A stretch of DNA of 9,582 nucleotides from Bacteroidales bacterium. Lineage in GTDB: Bacteria > Bacteroidota > Bacteroidia > Bacteroidales > UBA7960. The notes beneath the pieces were generated by a model. The model was given only the letters and a program-made list of their open reading frames with translations. It searched no databases and was not told the origin of the DNA. Made by a program: the position numbers and the translations under genes. The DNA is taken from positions 1 through 9,582 of the forward strand of contig SKNE01000038.1 in NCBI GenBank assembly GCA_007120675.1, in the 5' to 3' direction. Positions 1 through 8,363 of this stretch are shown piece by piece (position 1 is the stretch's first letter; each line of letters begins with the position of its first letter).

Positions 1-794
1 ACCTCCCTTGGACCGGCCACGAAGGCGCCGATGGAGGCAAAGGCTTTGGCAAAGGTGCCGAAAAACACGTCAACGCCATCCGGCACGCCCAGGTGTTCGT
101 GCGTTCCTGCGCCTGTCTCACCCATGATCCCCACCCCGTGTGCGTCGTCGACCAGCAGGCGGAACGGGAATTCTTTTTTCATGGCAACGATCTGGTCCAG
201 CTTACCCAGGTCACCTGACATGCCGAAGACCCCTTCGGTGATCACAAGGATGCCGCCACCGGTCTTCTGGGCCAGTTTCCGGGCCCGCTTCAGCTGCGTT
301 CGCAGGCAATCCATATCGTTGTGGGGGTAGACAAAACGTTTTCCCAGGTGCATCCGGAGTCCATCGACAATGCAGGCATGTGATTCCGAATCGTAGACCA
401 CCACATCCTGGCGATCCAGCAGGGAGTCGATCACGCTGACCATGCCCTGGTAACCGTAATTGAGCAGGTAGGCCGATTCTTTGCCCACGAAGCTGGCGAG
501 TTCACTTTCCAGCTTCTCGTGCAGGTCGGTCTGCCCTGACATCATGCGTGCGCCCATTGGCAGGGCCATGCCGTACTTCCGGGCAGCTTCGGCATCCACC
601 TCCCTGACCTCAGGATGATTGGCCAGTCCCAGGTAGTTATTCAGGCTCCAGACCAGTTTCTCCTTGCCCTGGAACACCATGCGGTTGGAGATCTCCCCCT
701 CCAGCTTGGGAAAAGTAAAGTAACCATGCACCTGGCTGGCATATTGACCCAGGGGCCCCATTTTCGCCGTCGCCTTAGTAAAAATATCCATCAT
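1..794 (-). CDS. PLP-dependent alpha-oxoamine synthase (KBL/SPT/AONS family), C-terminus beyond window edge
   Basis: Members of this family join an amino acid to an acyl-CoA with loss of CO2, using pyridoxal phosphate in the cytosol. The visible 264 codons cover the N-terminal arm and most of the large PLP domain. Family residues seen, numbered from the first Met: the SLNNYLGLA motif (50-58), H139 in the DSESHAC segment that stacks on the cofactor ring, E188 in TEGVF, the VDDAHGVG motif (215-222, with D216 and H219), and the Schiff-base lysine K250 in GTFAKAF. The small C-terminal domain is missing only because the window ends. Two adjacent ATGs (794 and 791) could both serve as start; neither has a Shine-Dalgarno sequence. 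In Bacteroidota such enzymes include serine palmitoyltransferase (sphingolipids), cysteate acyltransferase (sulfonolipids) and 2-amino-3-ketobutyrate CoA ligase. The substrate cannot be decided here, but the family is certain. It is the last visible gene of the minus-strand cluster. Confidence 0.93.
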   Translation of the reverse strand, partial: MMDIFTKATAKMGPLGQYASQVHGYFTFPKLEGEISNRMVFQGKEKLVWSLNNYLGLANHPEVREVDAEAARKYGMALPMGARMMSGQTDLHEKLESELASFVGKESAYLLNYGYQGMVSVIDSLLDRQDVVVYDSESHACIVDGLRMHLGKRFVYPHNDMDCLRTQLKRARKLAQKTGGGILVITEGVFGMSGDLGKLDQIVAMKKEFPFRLLVDDAHGVGIMGETGAGTHEHLGVPDGVDVFFGTFAKAFASIGAFVAGPRE

Positions 795-882
795 AACATC
801 GTCTTAGATAAATACAAGAGCGTTTCTGAAAATCAATCCTGCAGCCACATACAACATGCTTTTGGGGGCATGGATCGATCTG

Positions 883-912
883 CAAAAATAGTCGATTATC
901 CTTATCTTGCAA
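883..912 (-). promoter_or_regulatory. Candidate Bacteroidota-type promoter for the oxoamine synthase gene
   Basis: On the minus strand TATTTTTG (890-883) matches the Bacteroidota -7 consensus TAnnTTTG exactly. A TTG (912-910, within TTTTG) lies 19 bases upstream, at the expected -33 distance. The predicted start of transcription near 877 would give a leader of about 80 bases before the ATG at 794. That leader would begin with a small 5-bp hairpin, CATGC/GCATG at 855-872. The site lies in the 133-base gap behind the M23 gene, so the synthase may be transcribed separately from the upstream repair genes. This is a consensus match only. Confidence 0.5.
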
Positions 913-927
913 AATTGCGGGAAGAGA

Positions 928-1625
928 TCACTGCGGCTGATTTTTCGTGAGTGTCCTGAAAAACGCGGCGGGGTCTGGACAGATGGCTGTGTAAGCTTCA
1001 GTCTCATCGGCGTAGCTGACCCCCGGAAAGTCACCCCAACGGTCCTCCAGACGGGAAATGACCTGGAAATGCAGGTGAGGTGGCCAGTCGCCATTCTCTT
1101 TATGGCTTCCCAGGCGGGCGATGACATCCCCTGCACTAAAGGTTTGTCCCACGTGAATACCCTGGATCGAATCCATTGACAGGTGTCCGTACAGGGTATG
1201 GAATGATGTGCCTTCCAGCGTGTGTTCCATGATGATGGTCGGACCGTAATCGCCTGGCTGGCTGTTGTTCTGAAAGCTATGCACCCGGCCGTTCAGTGGC
1301 AGGTGGACCTCTGTGCCTTCGGGGGCCCACACATCGGTTCCCAGGTGGATGCTCCGGACTTTTCCGCTGGGGTGGTGGAAGAGCTTGCTGCGCCTGTACA
1401 TGGCCCTGTCTTCCATATAGCCACCGAAGGCGTAGCGTGCATTGTGACTGCTTATCTTGCCGAAGATGTAATCATGCATGACCCGGGCATCGAAGAGGTC
1501 CAGGCTCTCCAGCTCCTTATTATCCATTGTCAGGTCCAGGAGGTAGGTGTTTTCCGCCCGCAGGTCGGGCTGAAAAAGGGGGTGAAAAGCTGCCTGGTGC
1601 TTGTTAAGTAAGTCTGCCAGCATGG

Positions 1626-1629
<4 letters not shown>
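928..1629 (-). CDS. Cytosolic M23 (LytM-type) metallopeptidase-fold protein
   Basis: This 233-residue protein has an M23 domain from about residue 88 to 195. The full metal and catalytic set is visible: H95xxxD99 (IHLGTD), H149 in TLYGHLS, and H185-x-H187 in PPHLHF. Zinc ligands are expected to be H95, D99 and H187, with H149 and H185 catalytic. There is no signal peptide, lipobox or membrane segment, so unlike most M23 peptidoglycan hydrolases it should stay in the cytosol. Residues 1-87 form an N-terminal region I do not recognise. The segments DYGPTIIMEH, ENGDWPPHLHFQV and DFPGV, and a final CPDP, resemble from memory the M23-like middle domain of APH-M23-class III aminotransferase fusions. 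The start ATG (1629-1627) overlaps the uvrB stop TGA (1628-1626) as ATGA, which implies translational coupling. A second in-frame ATG lies two codons later. Fold assignment is certain; the substrate is unknown. Confidence 0.9.
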
Positions 1630-3650
<2,021 letters not shown>

Positions 3651-3665
3651 GTATGGGCTTGCTTA

Positions 3666-3687
3666 GGGAGGCATCTATTTGCCTCCC
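3666..3687 (-). repeat. Perfect 8-bp inverted repeat with the rhomboid stop codon in its loop
   Basis: On the minus strand GGGAGGCA (3687-3680) and TGCCTCCC (3673-3666) are perfectly complementary around a 6-base loop, AATAGA. The TAG stop codon of the rhomboid gene (3677-3675) is inside the loop. The stem is GC-rich and should fold in RNA. It is not followed by a T-run, so it is not an ordinary terminator. It ends 15 bases before the uvrB ATG, where it could influence mRNA processing or uvrB translation (inference). Confidence 0.6.
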
Positions 3688-4571
3688 ATCCTGAATAGAA
3701 TCTCTTTCTCTTCCTTGGTGAGGCTTTCATAGCCACTCCGGGAGATCTTGTCCAGTATCTTATCGATCCTTTTCTGGTGTTCTGCCCGCTGGTCGTTGTA
3801 TTCTTCGTCGGTGACAGGCCGGTCCCTCGTGTATTCAACGGTGAACCTGGGCTTTCTGCTGAATAGCTTACCCACCTTACCCAGGTAGAAGCCGATCACC
3901 AGTGCCGGGTCCTTACCTGCTTTGAGCAGGGAGGCATAGATGAATCCCCACAGGGCGCCTCCCAGGTGGGCCAGGTGTCCGCCCGGATTGCCTTTATCGA
4001 TGCTGATCACATCCAGTACGACAAAGAAAAGGGCGATATACTTTAGCCGGATCCGGCCCAGCAGCAGCAGGGGAAGCTGGTAGTTGGGCATGTAGACGGC
4101 GATGGCGATGAAGATGGCAAGCACGGAGGCTGATGCACCCAGTGCAACGGCGTAAGCCACCACATCCCTGAAGGCGGGGAAAATGTTAAAGGAAACGATA
4201 TAGAAGACCGCGCCTGCCAGTCCACCGATGAGGTAGGTAGCCGTCAGGCGGTCGGCGCCAATGAAGTCGCTGAAGAGGCGTCCTCCCACATAGAGCACCA
4301 CCATGTTAAACAGGATATGGAAAAAATCCAGGTGAAGAAACATGTAGGTAAGGAGTGTCCACGGCCGGTGCAGTATCACGTGCAGGTTGGAGGAGACACC
4401 CAGCCAGTGCGTCAGGGCATCGCCAGCCCCATCGATGTTCCAAAGGAAAAAGAACACCCGCAGCAGGTTGATCAGGACGAAGACGGCTACGTTAATGCCG
4501 ATCAGCCTGGCCAGCACGGAGCCCCTCACAAAAAACTGTTTTATTTCACTCAGGATAGACTGTTGTATCAT
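3675..4571 (-). CDS. Rhomboid family intramembrane serine protease with cytosolic C-terminal extension (DUF6576-like)
   Basis: A 298-residue rhomboid, which would cleave transmembrane segments of client proteins within the inner membrane. About six membrane helices are visible (approximately 24-44, 74-98, 111-130, 139-160, 166-189 and 199-216). Active-site features are H80, H85 and N89 in FLHLDFFHILFNM, the nucleophile S147 in GASA (145-148), and the general base H202 in AHLGG. The residue after the serine is Ala, where many rhomboids have Gly. After the last helix comes a charged cytosolic tail (about 235-298) ending in RSGYESLTKEEKEILFRMGGK-like sequence. This matches the short C-terminal domain that I know as DUF6576 on Bacteroidota rhomboids. 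The gene follows another rhomboid by 35 bases and precedes uvrB by 24 bases. The catalytic set is complete, so activity is expected; the substrate is unknown. Confidence 0.95.
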   Translation of the reverse strand: MIQQSILSEIKQFFVRGSVLARLIGINVAVFVLINLLRVFFFLWNIDGAGDALTHWLGVSSNLHVILHRPWTLLTYMFLHLDFFHILFNMVVLYVGGRLFSDFIGADRLTATYLIGGLAGAVFYIVSFNIFPAFRDVVAYAVALGASASVLAIFIAIAVYMPNYQLPLLLLGRIRLKYIALFFVVLDVISIDKGNPGGHLAHLGGALWGFIYASLLKAGKDPALVIGFYLGKVGKLFSRKPRFTVEYTRDRPVTDEEYNDQRAEHQKRIDKILDKISRSGYESLTKEEKEILFRMGGK

Positions 4572-4606
4572 AGGTTTCCCCCAGTGTGTTTTTGACTTTC
4601 CGGGAA

Positions 4607-5356
4607 TTAATAAAATATCCGGCGCTTCCGTCGCCAGTACCTGATGAGGAGATAGCCAAATACCATGCCACCCAGGTGGGCGAAGTGGGCGATGTTGCCT
4701 GGCCTGTTGGTGATGCCGAAAAACAGCTCGAGTGCTCCATAAGCCATGACGAAATACTTTGCTTTGATGGGGATGGCAAAGAAGAGGTAAATATAGCTGT
4801 TGGGAAAGAACATGCCAAAGGCCAGCAGGATCCCGAATACGGCGCCGGAGGCACCCACCGTCGGAACGATGAACTTCCGGATGTAGGCAGCCAGCGTACC
4901 GGCGATGTCGGACGGTGCTGTTTCGGGAGGAAACTCAAGGATATGCCGCAGCTGTCCGGGTGTATACCCCGCGGCCAGCAGTTCACTGCGCAAACTCCAC
5001 ACCTCCAGGTAATTGACTCCCAGGTGCAGGAAAGCCGCACCAAAGCCGGTGACCAGGTAGTACACCAGGAAGCGCTGTGAGCCCATGAGGTTTTCGATGG
5101 CGGTACCGAACATCCACAAGGCAAACATATTGAAGAATATGTGGCTTAAGTTCGCATGCATGAACATATGGGTTACGAACTGAAAGGGTTGGAAGTGTGG
5201 GGATCCGGGCATGAAAAGCCCCAGCATCCTGATCAGGTCCAGGCGGTAAGCCGTTTCCAGTGAGATGGTGGCAAGAAAGAACAAGCCATTAATAATCAGC
5301 AGGTTTTTCACCACCAAAGGCATGAAATTGAATCCGGCAGGTCGGTATTGCATCAT
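4607..5356 (-). CDS. Rhomboid family intramembrane serine protease
   Basis: A 249-residue rhomboid of the minimal six-helix type. Visible are H67, H72 and N76 in the second helix (MFMHANLSHIFFNM), the nucleophile S170 in GASG (168-171), and H224/H227 in NIAHFAHLGG, with H227 as the likely general base. A soluble insertion of about 45 residues (116-162) separates the third and fourth helices, just before the catalytic serine helix. The protein ends with a very basic tail, RYWRRKRRIFY, that fits the positive-inside rule for a cytosolic C-terminus. Two adjacent ATGs mark the start and neither has a Shine-Dalgarno sequence. The gene lies 113 bases downstream of mutL and 35 bases upstream of the second, DUF6576-tailed rhomboid. 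The pair share all catalytic motifs but are otherwise divergent, which points to an old duplication. The substrate is unknown. Confidence 0.96.
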   Translation of the reverse strand: MMQYRPAGFNFMPLVVKNLLIINGLFFLATISLETAYRLDLIRMLGLFMPGSPHFQPFQFVTHMFMHANLSHIFFNMFALWMFGTAIENLMGSQRFLVYYLVTGFGAAFLHLGVNYLEVWSLRSELLAAGYTPGQLRHILEFPPETAPSDIAGTLAAYIRKFIVPTVGASGAVFGILLAFGMFFPNSYIYLFFAIPIKAKYFVMAYGALELFFGITNRPGNIAHFAHLGGMVFGYLLIRYWRRKRRIFY

Positions 5357-5450
5357 AGTTTGGTTTTTCTTTGGTCTGGCCGCCTTAGATCAAAACGATC
5401 AAGGGAGCTGATCTGTTCATTGTGATGATGGATCAACGTTCGGCACGGGG

Positions 5451-5458
5451 CAAAATTA
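5451..5458 (-). promoter_or_regulatory. Possible internal -7 promoter element upstream of the rhomboid pair
   Basis: TAATTTTG on the minus strand (5458-5451) matches TAnnTTTG exactly. It lies in the 113-base gap after mutL, about 95 bases before the rhomboid start. No TTG occurs 17-23 bases upstream, so the -33 element is missing and the call is weak. The same gap contains the hexamer GATCAA three times on the plus strand (5388, 5397, 5431). Their meaning is unclear and they may be chance. Confidence 0.25.
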
Positions 5459-5469
5459 CGATTTCTCCA

Positions 5470-7311
5470 CTATTTAAACCGTCCTGCAAGATCCTCCTTG
5501 GAAATGATTTGCAAAACGATGTGGCCATCGGGTGTGTACTGTGGAGTATCGCAGGCGAAGAGGCTATTGGCCAGGGCGGCCATCTGCTCTGCAGACAAGG
5601 CTTTGCCGTGTTTTACTGCGAGCCGCTTGGCCATGGAGCGCATCACATTGCTTTGCATGTCCTGCCTGAGTTCCTTCCTGTTTCTCTCCACATTGTCCAG
5701 TATGCCCTCAAGGACCCCTTGCAGTGAGTGGTCATCTGACATGTCAGCCGGCAGGGCATCTATGACGAAGGTGTTCTTTTTGAGCAGTTGGATGCCGAAG
5801 CCCAGGAAGCGCAGATCATCCATGATCTCTTTGAGCAGTCCGGCTTCATTCTCTGTCAGGGTGATATGTTCCGGGAACAGCAATTGCTGGGAAGGGGCAC
5901 TTTGCTGGTGGCCGGAACGGATGAACTTCTCAAACAGCACCCTTTCATGGGCCCTTTGCTGGTCGATCACCATCAGCCCCGATTTCACCGGTGTGAGGAT
6001 GTACTGGCCATGCAGCTGAAAGAATTTTTGTCCGTTGTCCTGTTTTTGGGTGTCCCAGTCCGCACTGATGATGAATTGACCTCCATCACCTTCCTTTGAT
6101 GTGTCTGGCAGGTCCTTGTCGGTTGGATAAAGCTGCTCCCACTCCGACGGTTTCACCCTGCTGCGCAGGTCTTGCTGACCGGCGGGAGGTGCGGATCCCC
6201 CCTGGTCAAAGGGGTTATAATCCGGGTTGATGCGCACCGAAGGGGGACTGACGGGTCTGGCGGTTCCACCCGGGCTGTCGTCAAAGGCCGTTTCCCGTTC
6301 AAAATCGAGTCCGGGGCTCAGGCTATGGCTGCCAATCGCTCTTTTCACGGCCGTTTTCACGATCTGGTAGACATATTTTTCTTCCTGGAACTTGATCTCT
6401 GTCTTTGTGGGATGCACGTTTACGTCAATCTGGTCAGGCTCGGTCTCCAGGAAGAGGAAGTAGGAGGGATGGGCATCGTCCGGGATCAGGTCTTCAAAAG
6501 CGTTTTCCACTGCATGGTTGAGGTAGGGCGAACGGATAAAGCGGTTGTTGACGAACAAAAACTGCTCTCCCCGCACCTTTTTTGCGTATTCGGGCTTGCC
6601 GATGAAGCCGCTGACGCTGACAATCTGCGTTTTTTCTTCAACCGGCACCAGGCGCTGGTTGTAATTGGAGCCAAAGATATTGGCCACGCGTTGTTTCAGC
6701 CTGGCTTTGGGCAGGTGGTGGGTCAGCTGGTTGTTCTGGTAGTAGTGAAAGGATATTCCGGGATTGGCCAGGGCGACGCGCTGGAGCTCCTGGAGAATGT
6801 GGCGCTTTTCCACGTTATCCGATTTCAGGAAGTTTCGGCGGGCGGGGGTGTTAAAGAACAGGTTCTTCACGCTGATGCTTGTTCCCCTGGCGCAGTTACA
6901 GGCTTCCTGCGACTTTAACCTGGCCGCTTCCATGATGATCCCGGTGCCCACCTGGTCTTCTTCCGTGCGTGTCTTCAGCTCCACCCGGGCGATGGCGGCG
7001 ATACTTGCCAGCGCTTCACCCCGAAACCCCATGGTGCGGATGGCGAAGAGGTCTGATGCGTCATTGATTTTGGATGTGGCATGCCGTTCAAAGCAGAGCC
7101 GTGCATCGCCCGGTGACATGCCGTGGCCGTTATCGACCACCTGGATGAGGGTTTTTCCAGCGTCCTTGACGATCAGCTGAATATCGTCTGCGCCGGCGTC
7201 GATGGCGTTTTCCAGTAGTTCCTTCACGGCGGAGGCCGGACGTTGAATCACCTCACCGGCGGCAATCTGGTTGGCAACAGCATCCGGCAACAACTTGATC
7301 ACATCCGACAT
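5470..7311 (-). CDS. mutL: DNA mismatch repair protein MutL
   Basis: MutL links mismatch recognition by MutS to strand removal. At 613 residues it has the common full length. The N-terminal GHKL ATPase is complete: ELLENAIDAG with E34, N35 and D38 (31-40), DNGHGM (60-65), GFRGEALASI (95-104) and the second-half motif NTPARRNFLK (154-163). DVNVHPTK (296-303) closes the transducer domain. A Pro/Gly-rich linker of about 100 residues (328-425) leads to the C-terminal dimerisation domain. The endonuclease motif DQHA(x)2E(x)4E appears as DQQRAHERVLFE (450-461), so the acidic residues stay but His-Ala is replaced by Gln-Arg. The usual CPHGRP-type zinc motif near the end is replaced by CDTPQYTPDGH (587-597). 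Nicking activity is therefore uncertain. The gene starts 18 bases after a small tail-anchored protein gene and precedes two rhomboid genes. Confidence 0.98.
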   Translation of the reverse strand: MSDVIKLLPDAVANQIAAGEVIQRPASAVKELLENAIDAGADDIQLIVKDAGKTLIQVVDNGHGMSPGDARLCFERHATSKINDASDLFAIRTMGFRGEALASIAAIARVELKTRTEEDQVGTGIIMEAARLKSQEACNCARGTSISVKNLFFNTPARRNFLKSDNVEKRHILQELQRVALANPGISFHYYQNNQLTHHLPKARLKQRVANIFGSNYNQRLVPVEEKTQIVSVSGFIGKPEYAKKVRGEQFLFVNNRFIRSPYLNHAVENAFEDLIPDDAHPSYFLFLETEPDQIDVNVHPTKTEIKFQEEKYVYQIVKTAVKRAIGSHSLSPGLDFERETAFDDSPGGTARPVSPPSVRINPDYNPFDQGGSAPPAGQQDLRSRVKPSEWEQLYPTDKDLPDTSKEGDGGQFIISADWDTQKQDNGQKFFQLHGQYILTPVKSGLMVIDQQRAHERVLFEKFIRSGHQQSAPSQQLLFPEHITLTENEAGLLKEIMDDLRFLGFGIQLLKKNTFVIDALPADMSDDHSLQGVLEGILDNVERNRKELRQDMQSNVMRSMAKRLAVKHGKALSAEQMAALANSLFACDTPQYTPDGHIVLQIISKEDLAGRFK

Positions 7312-7322
7312 GAAGCAGTGAA

Positions 7323-7338
7323 TTTGTTTTTAAACAAA
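7323..7338 (-). repeat. AT-rich inverted repeat centred on the stop codon of the 88-aa gene
   Basis: TTTGTTT (7323-7329) and AAACAAA (7332-7338) are perfect complements separated by two bases. The TAA stop codon of the small upstream gene (7332-7330) is at the centre, and mutL starts 11 bases beyond the far arm. The arms are AT-rich and partly encode the hydrophobic end FFV, so chance is a real possibility. A stable RNA hairpin is doubtful. Confidence 0.35.
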
Positions 7339-7596
7339 GAAAACCAGGTAAAATAATAAGGCGATGACGACGAAGATGATCACCAGGCGCTGGTTGGATG
7401 CCCGCCGGCTCCGGGCGCCTGCCGTCCTTTTCCATTGGAGCTGCATACGTTCCCTGAGGGCCTTTTCGTAGTCCCCTGTCTCCTCTTCCAATGCAGCCTT
7501 CATGCGTTTTTCCCGCTCTTCCTTCTTCTGGTCATAATACACCGGACGGTAGTTAAACTTTTTGTTCCGGGGTATTTTAAAGAAGGTCAGTGCCAT
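7330..7596 (-). CDS. Small tail-anchored membrane protein upstream of mutL, function unknown
   Basis: An 88-residue protein with no known domain. It starts with MALTFFKIPRNKKFNYRPVYYD, followed by a highly charged, probably helical or coiled-coil stretch (about 23-58, rich in Lys, Glu, Arg). A basic segment follows (RSRRASNQR), then one strongly hydrophobic helix (about 71-88) that ends the protein. This is a tail-anchored layout, with the N-terminus predicted in the cytosol. I recall similar short proteins with an FNY.P.YYD motif near mutL in other Bacteroidota genomes, but could not check this. Gaps are 42 bases to the DUF6580 gene upstream and 18 bases to mutL downstream, so co-transcription is very likely. 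The reading frame is judged real because of its clean membrane helix and operon spacing. It may tether a cytosolic partner to the membrane (inference). Confidence 0.82.
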   Translation of the reverse strand: MALTFFKIPRNKKFNYRPVYYDQKKEEREKRMKAALEEETGDYEKALRERMQLQWKRTAGARSRRASNQRLVIIFVVIALLFYLVFFV

Positions 7597-7612
7597 GGTG
7601 GACAGGCGTTGG

Positions 7613-7630
7613 TGGCTGCCACGGCAGCCA
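7613..7630 (-). repeat. Perfect 8-bp inverted repeat between the DUF6580 gene and the 88-aa gene
   Basis: TGGCTGCC (7613-7620) and GGCAGCCA (7623-7630) are perfect complements with two bases between them. In RNA this would fold as a 7-bp GC-rich stem with a four-base loop. On the transcribed minus strand it begins 8 bases after the DUF6580 stop codon and is not followed by a T-run. It is more likely an intercistronic stability or processing element, or a protein-binding palindrome, than a terminator (inference). Confidence 0.55.
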
Positions 7631-7638
7631 TGATTCGT

Positions 7639-8172
7639 TTACGGACTTCTCAGCTCGCTGAGTGCGGGGTACCATTGCTTCACCAGGTAAAAGCTGCCAA
7701 ACAGCATCGTATTATAGAACAGGTCGCCCAGCAGGCTGGTATGGAAGAATGGAATAGCCATGGTGTATGATGTCATCAGGCCCTGAAAGTTGCCGGGGTA
7801 ATAGGGTGTCATCGCCCAGACGGCAAAATTGGTGACCAGGAAAAAGACCAGGGAGCCGGCTACAGAGCCACCCAGCACATAGGGTACGCGTACTTTATTG
7901 TGCATGAGGCTTCCCAGGAGGACGATGAGTGCAAAACCCACGTAAACCGGTATCATCATGTGGTGGAAGCCAAGAAAAAGGTCGCTGACCAGGAGTGCGG
8001 TGATGGGTATCATGAAGGCCAGCCAGCGCCTGCCCAGGTGGGCACCGCCGAACAGCGCGATCGCTGCCACCGGGGTGAAATTGGGGTAATGGGGCACAAG
8101 GCGCATCAGGGCGGCAAACAGGATCAGGCCAGCGATGACCAGGATTTTGGGCGAAATAGATTTCCAGTTCAT
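7639..8172 (-). CDS. DUF6580 family multi-pass membrane protein, putative transport component
   Basis: A 177-residue integral membrane protein with about six hydrophobic segments (approximately 9-26, 32-47, 50-69, 73-92, 96-121 and 146-167). Sequence marks that I associate with DUF6580 are NFTPVAAIALFGGA (31-44), SDLFLGFHH (63-71), TNFAVWAM (114-121) and AIPFFHTSLLGDLFY (139-153). The size and compact fold recall the substrate-binding S component of ECF vitamin transporters, and the family is often labelled a putative transport protein. No substrate has been assigned that I can rely on, and no ECF ATPase genes lie in the window. It is the first gene of the minus-strand cluster, with a plausible promoter 44 bases upstream. 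There is no Shine-Dalgarno sequence before the ATG. Nothing obvious links it to DNA repair apart from position. Confidence 0.85.
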   Translation of the reverse strand: MNWKSISPKILVIAGLILFAALMRLVPHYPNFTPVAAIALFGGAHLGRRWLAFMIPITALLVSDLFLGFHHMMIPVYVGFALIVLLGSLMHNKVRVPYVLGGSVAGSLVFFLVTNFAVWAMTPYYPGNFQGLMTSYTMAIPFFHTSLLGDLFYNTMLFGSFYLVKQWYPALSELRSP

Positions 8173-8215
8173 GTCAACAGAGTTAGGGTGCCATCAGGCT
8201 TGATGAATTCAGACA

Positions 8216-8246
8216 CAAAAGTAACATTCATTTCCATTTAAAACAA
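8216..8246 (-). promoter_or_regulatory. Candidate Bacteroidota-type promoter for the minus-strand cluster
   Basis: On the minus strand TACTTTTG (8223-8216) is an exact TAnnTTTG -7 box. TTG (8246-8244) lies 20 bases upstream as the -33 element. Transcription would start near 8209 and leave a leader of about 37 bases before the DUF6580 ATG. The site is in the divergent region shared with the Spy-like gene. I found no equally good match facing the plus strand. Confidence 0.55.
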
Positions 8247-8307
8247 CCGCCCCCGCTGATTTGTTTTGGGCTGGAGATGGCAAAACCGGGTCCCGTTAAA
8301 CCTTTTC

Positions 8308-8328
8308 CCCCTTGTAGCATCAAAGGGG
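8308..8328 (+). other. Possible leader hairpin upstream of the Spy-like gene
   Basis: CCCCTT (8308-8313) can pair with AAGGGG (8323-8328) around a nine-base loop. The site is about 35 bases before the chosen ATG at 8364. No convincing TAnnTTTG promoter for this gene is visible in 8173-8363, so its promoter may use another sigma factor. The hairpin is weak evidence for leader structure. Confidence 0.25.
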
Positions 8329-8363
8329 TGTAAAGAATGACAAACCCCAAAATTGAATACGTT

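Noticed and set aside
1222..1611. A 129-residue plus-strand frame opposite the M23 gene
   Set aside because: It is antisense to a clearly conserved metallopeptidase domain and shows no independent support.
4572..4606. Hairpin between the two rhomboid genes
   Set aside because: Only 4-5-bp AT-rich or widely spaced pairings are possible; not comparable with the perfect repeats elsewhere in the cluster.
4546..5124. A 192-residue minus-strand frame spanning the two rhomboid genes
   Set aside because: It is out of frame with two proteins that have full rhomboid motifs, and its Ser/Pro/Trp-rich composition is typical of a shadow frame.
5388..5436. Three GATCAA hexamers upstream of the rhomboid pair as an operator
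   Set aside because: Spacing is irregular (9 and 34 bases) and a hexamer repeat is easily chance; only noted with the possible promoter.
8337..8363. Earlier in-frame ATG for the Spy-like protein
   Set aside because: It adds nine residues (MTNPKIEYV) before a standard signal peptide that begins at 8364; the shorter form has a normal n-region.
8173..8363. Riboswitch (for example cobalamin type) before the DUF6580 gene
   Set aside because: The gap is only 191 bases and holds two opposing leaders. The predicted minus-strand leader is about 37 bases, too short, and no conserved box was seen.
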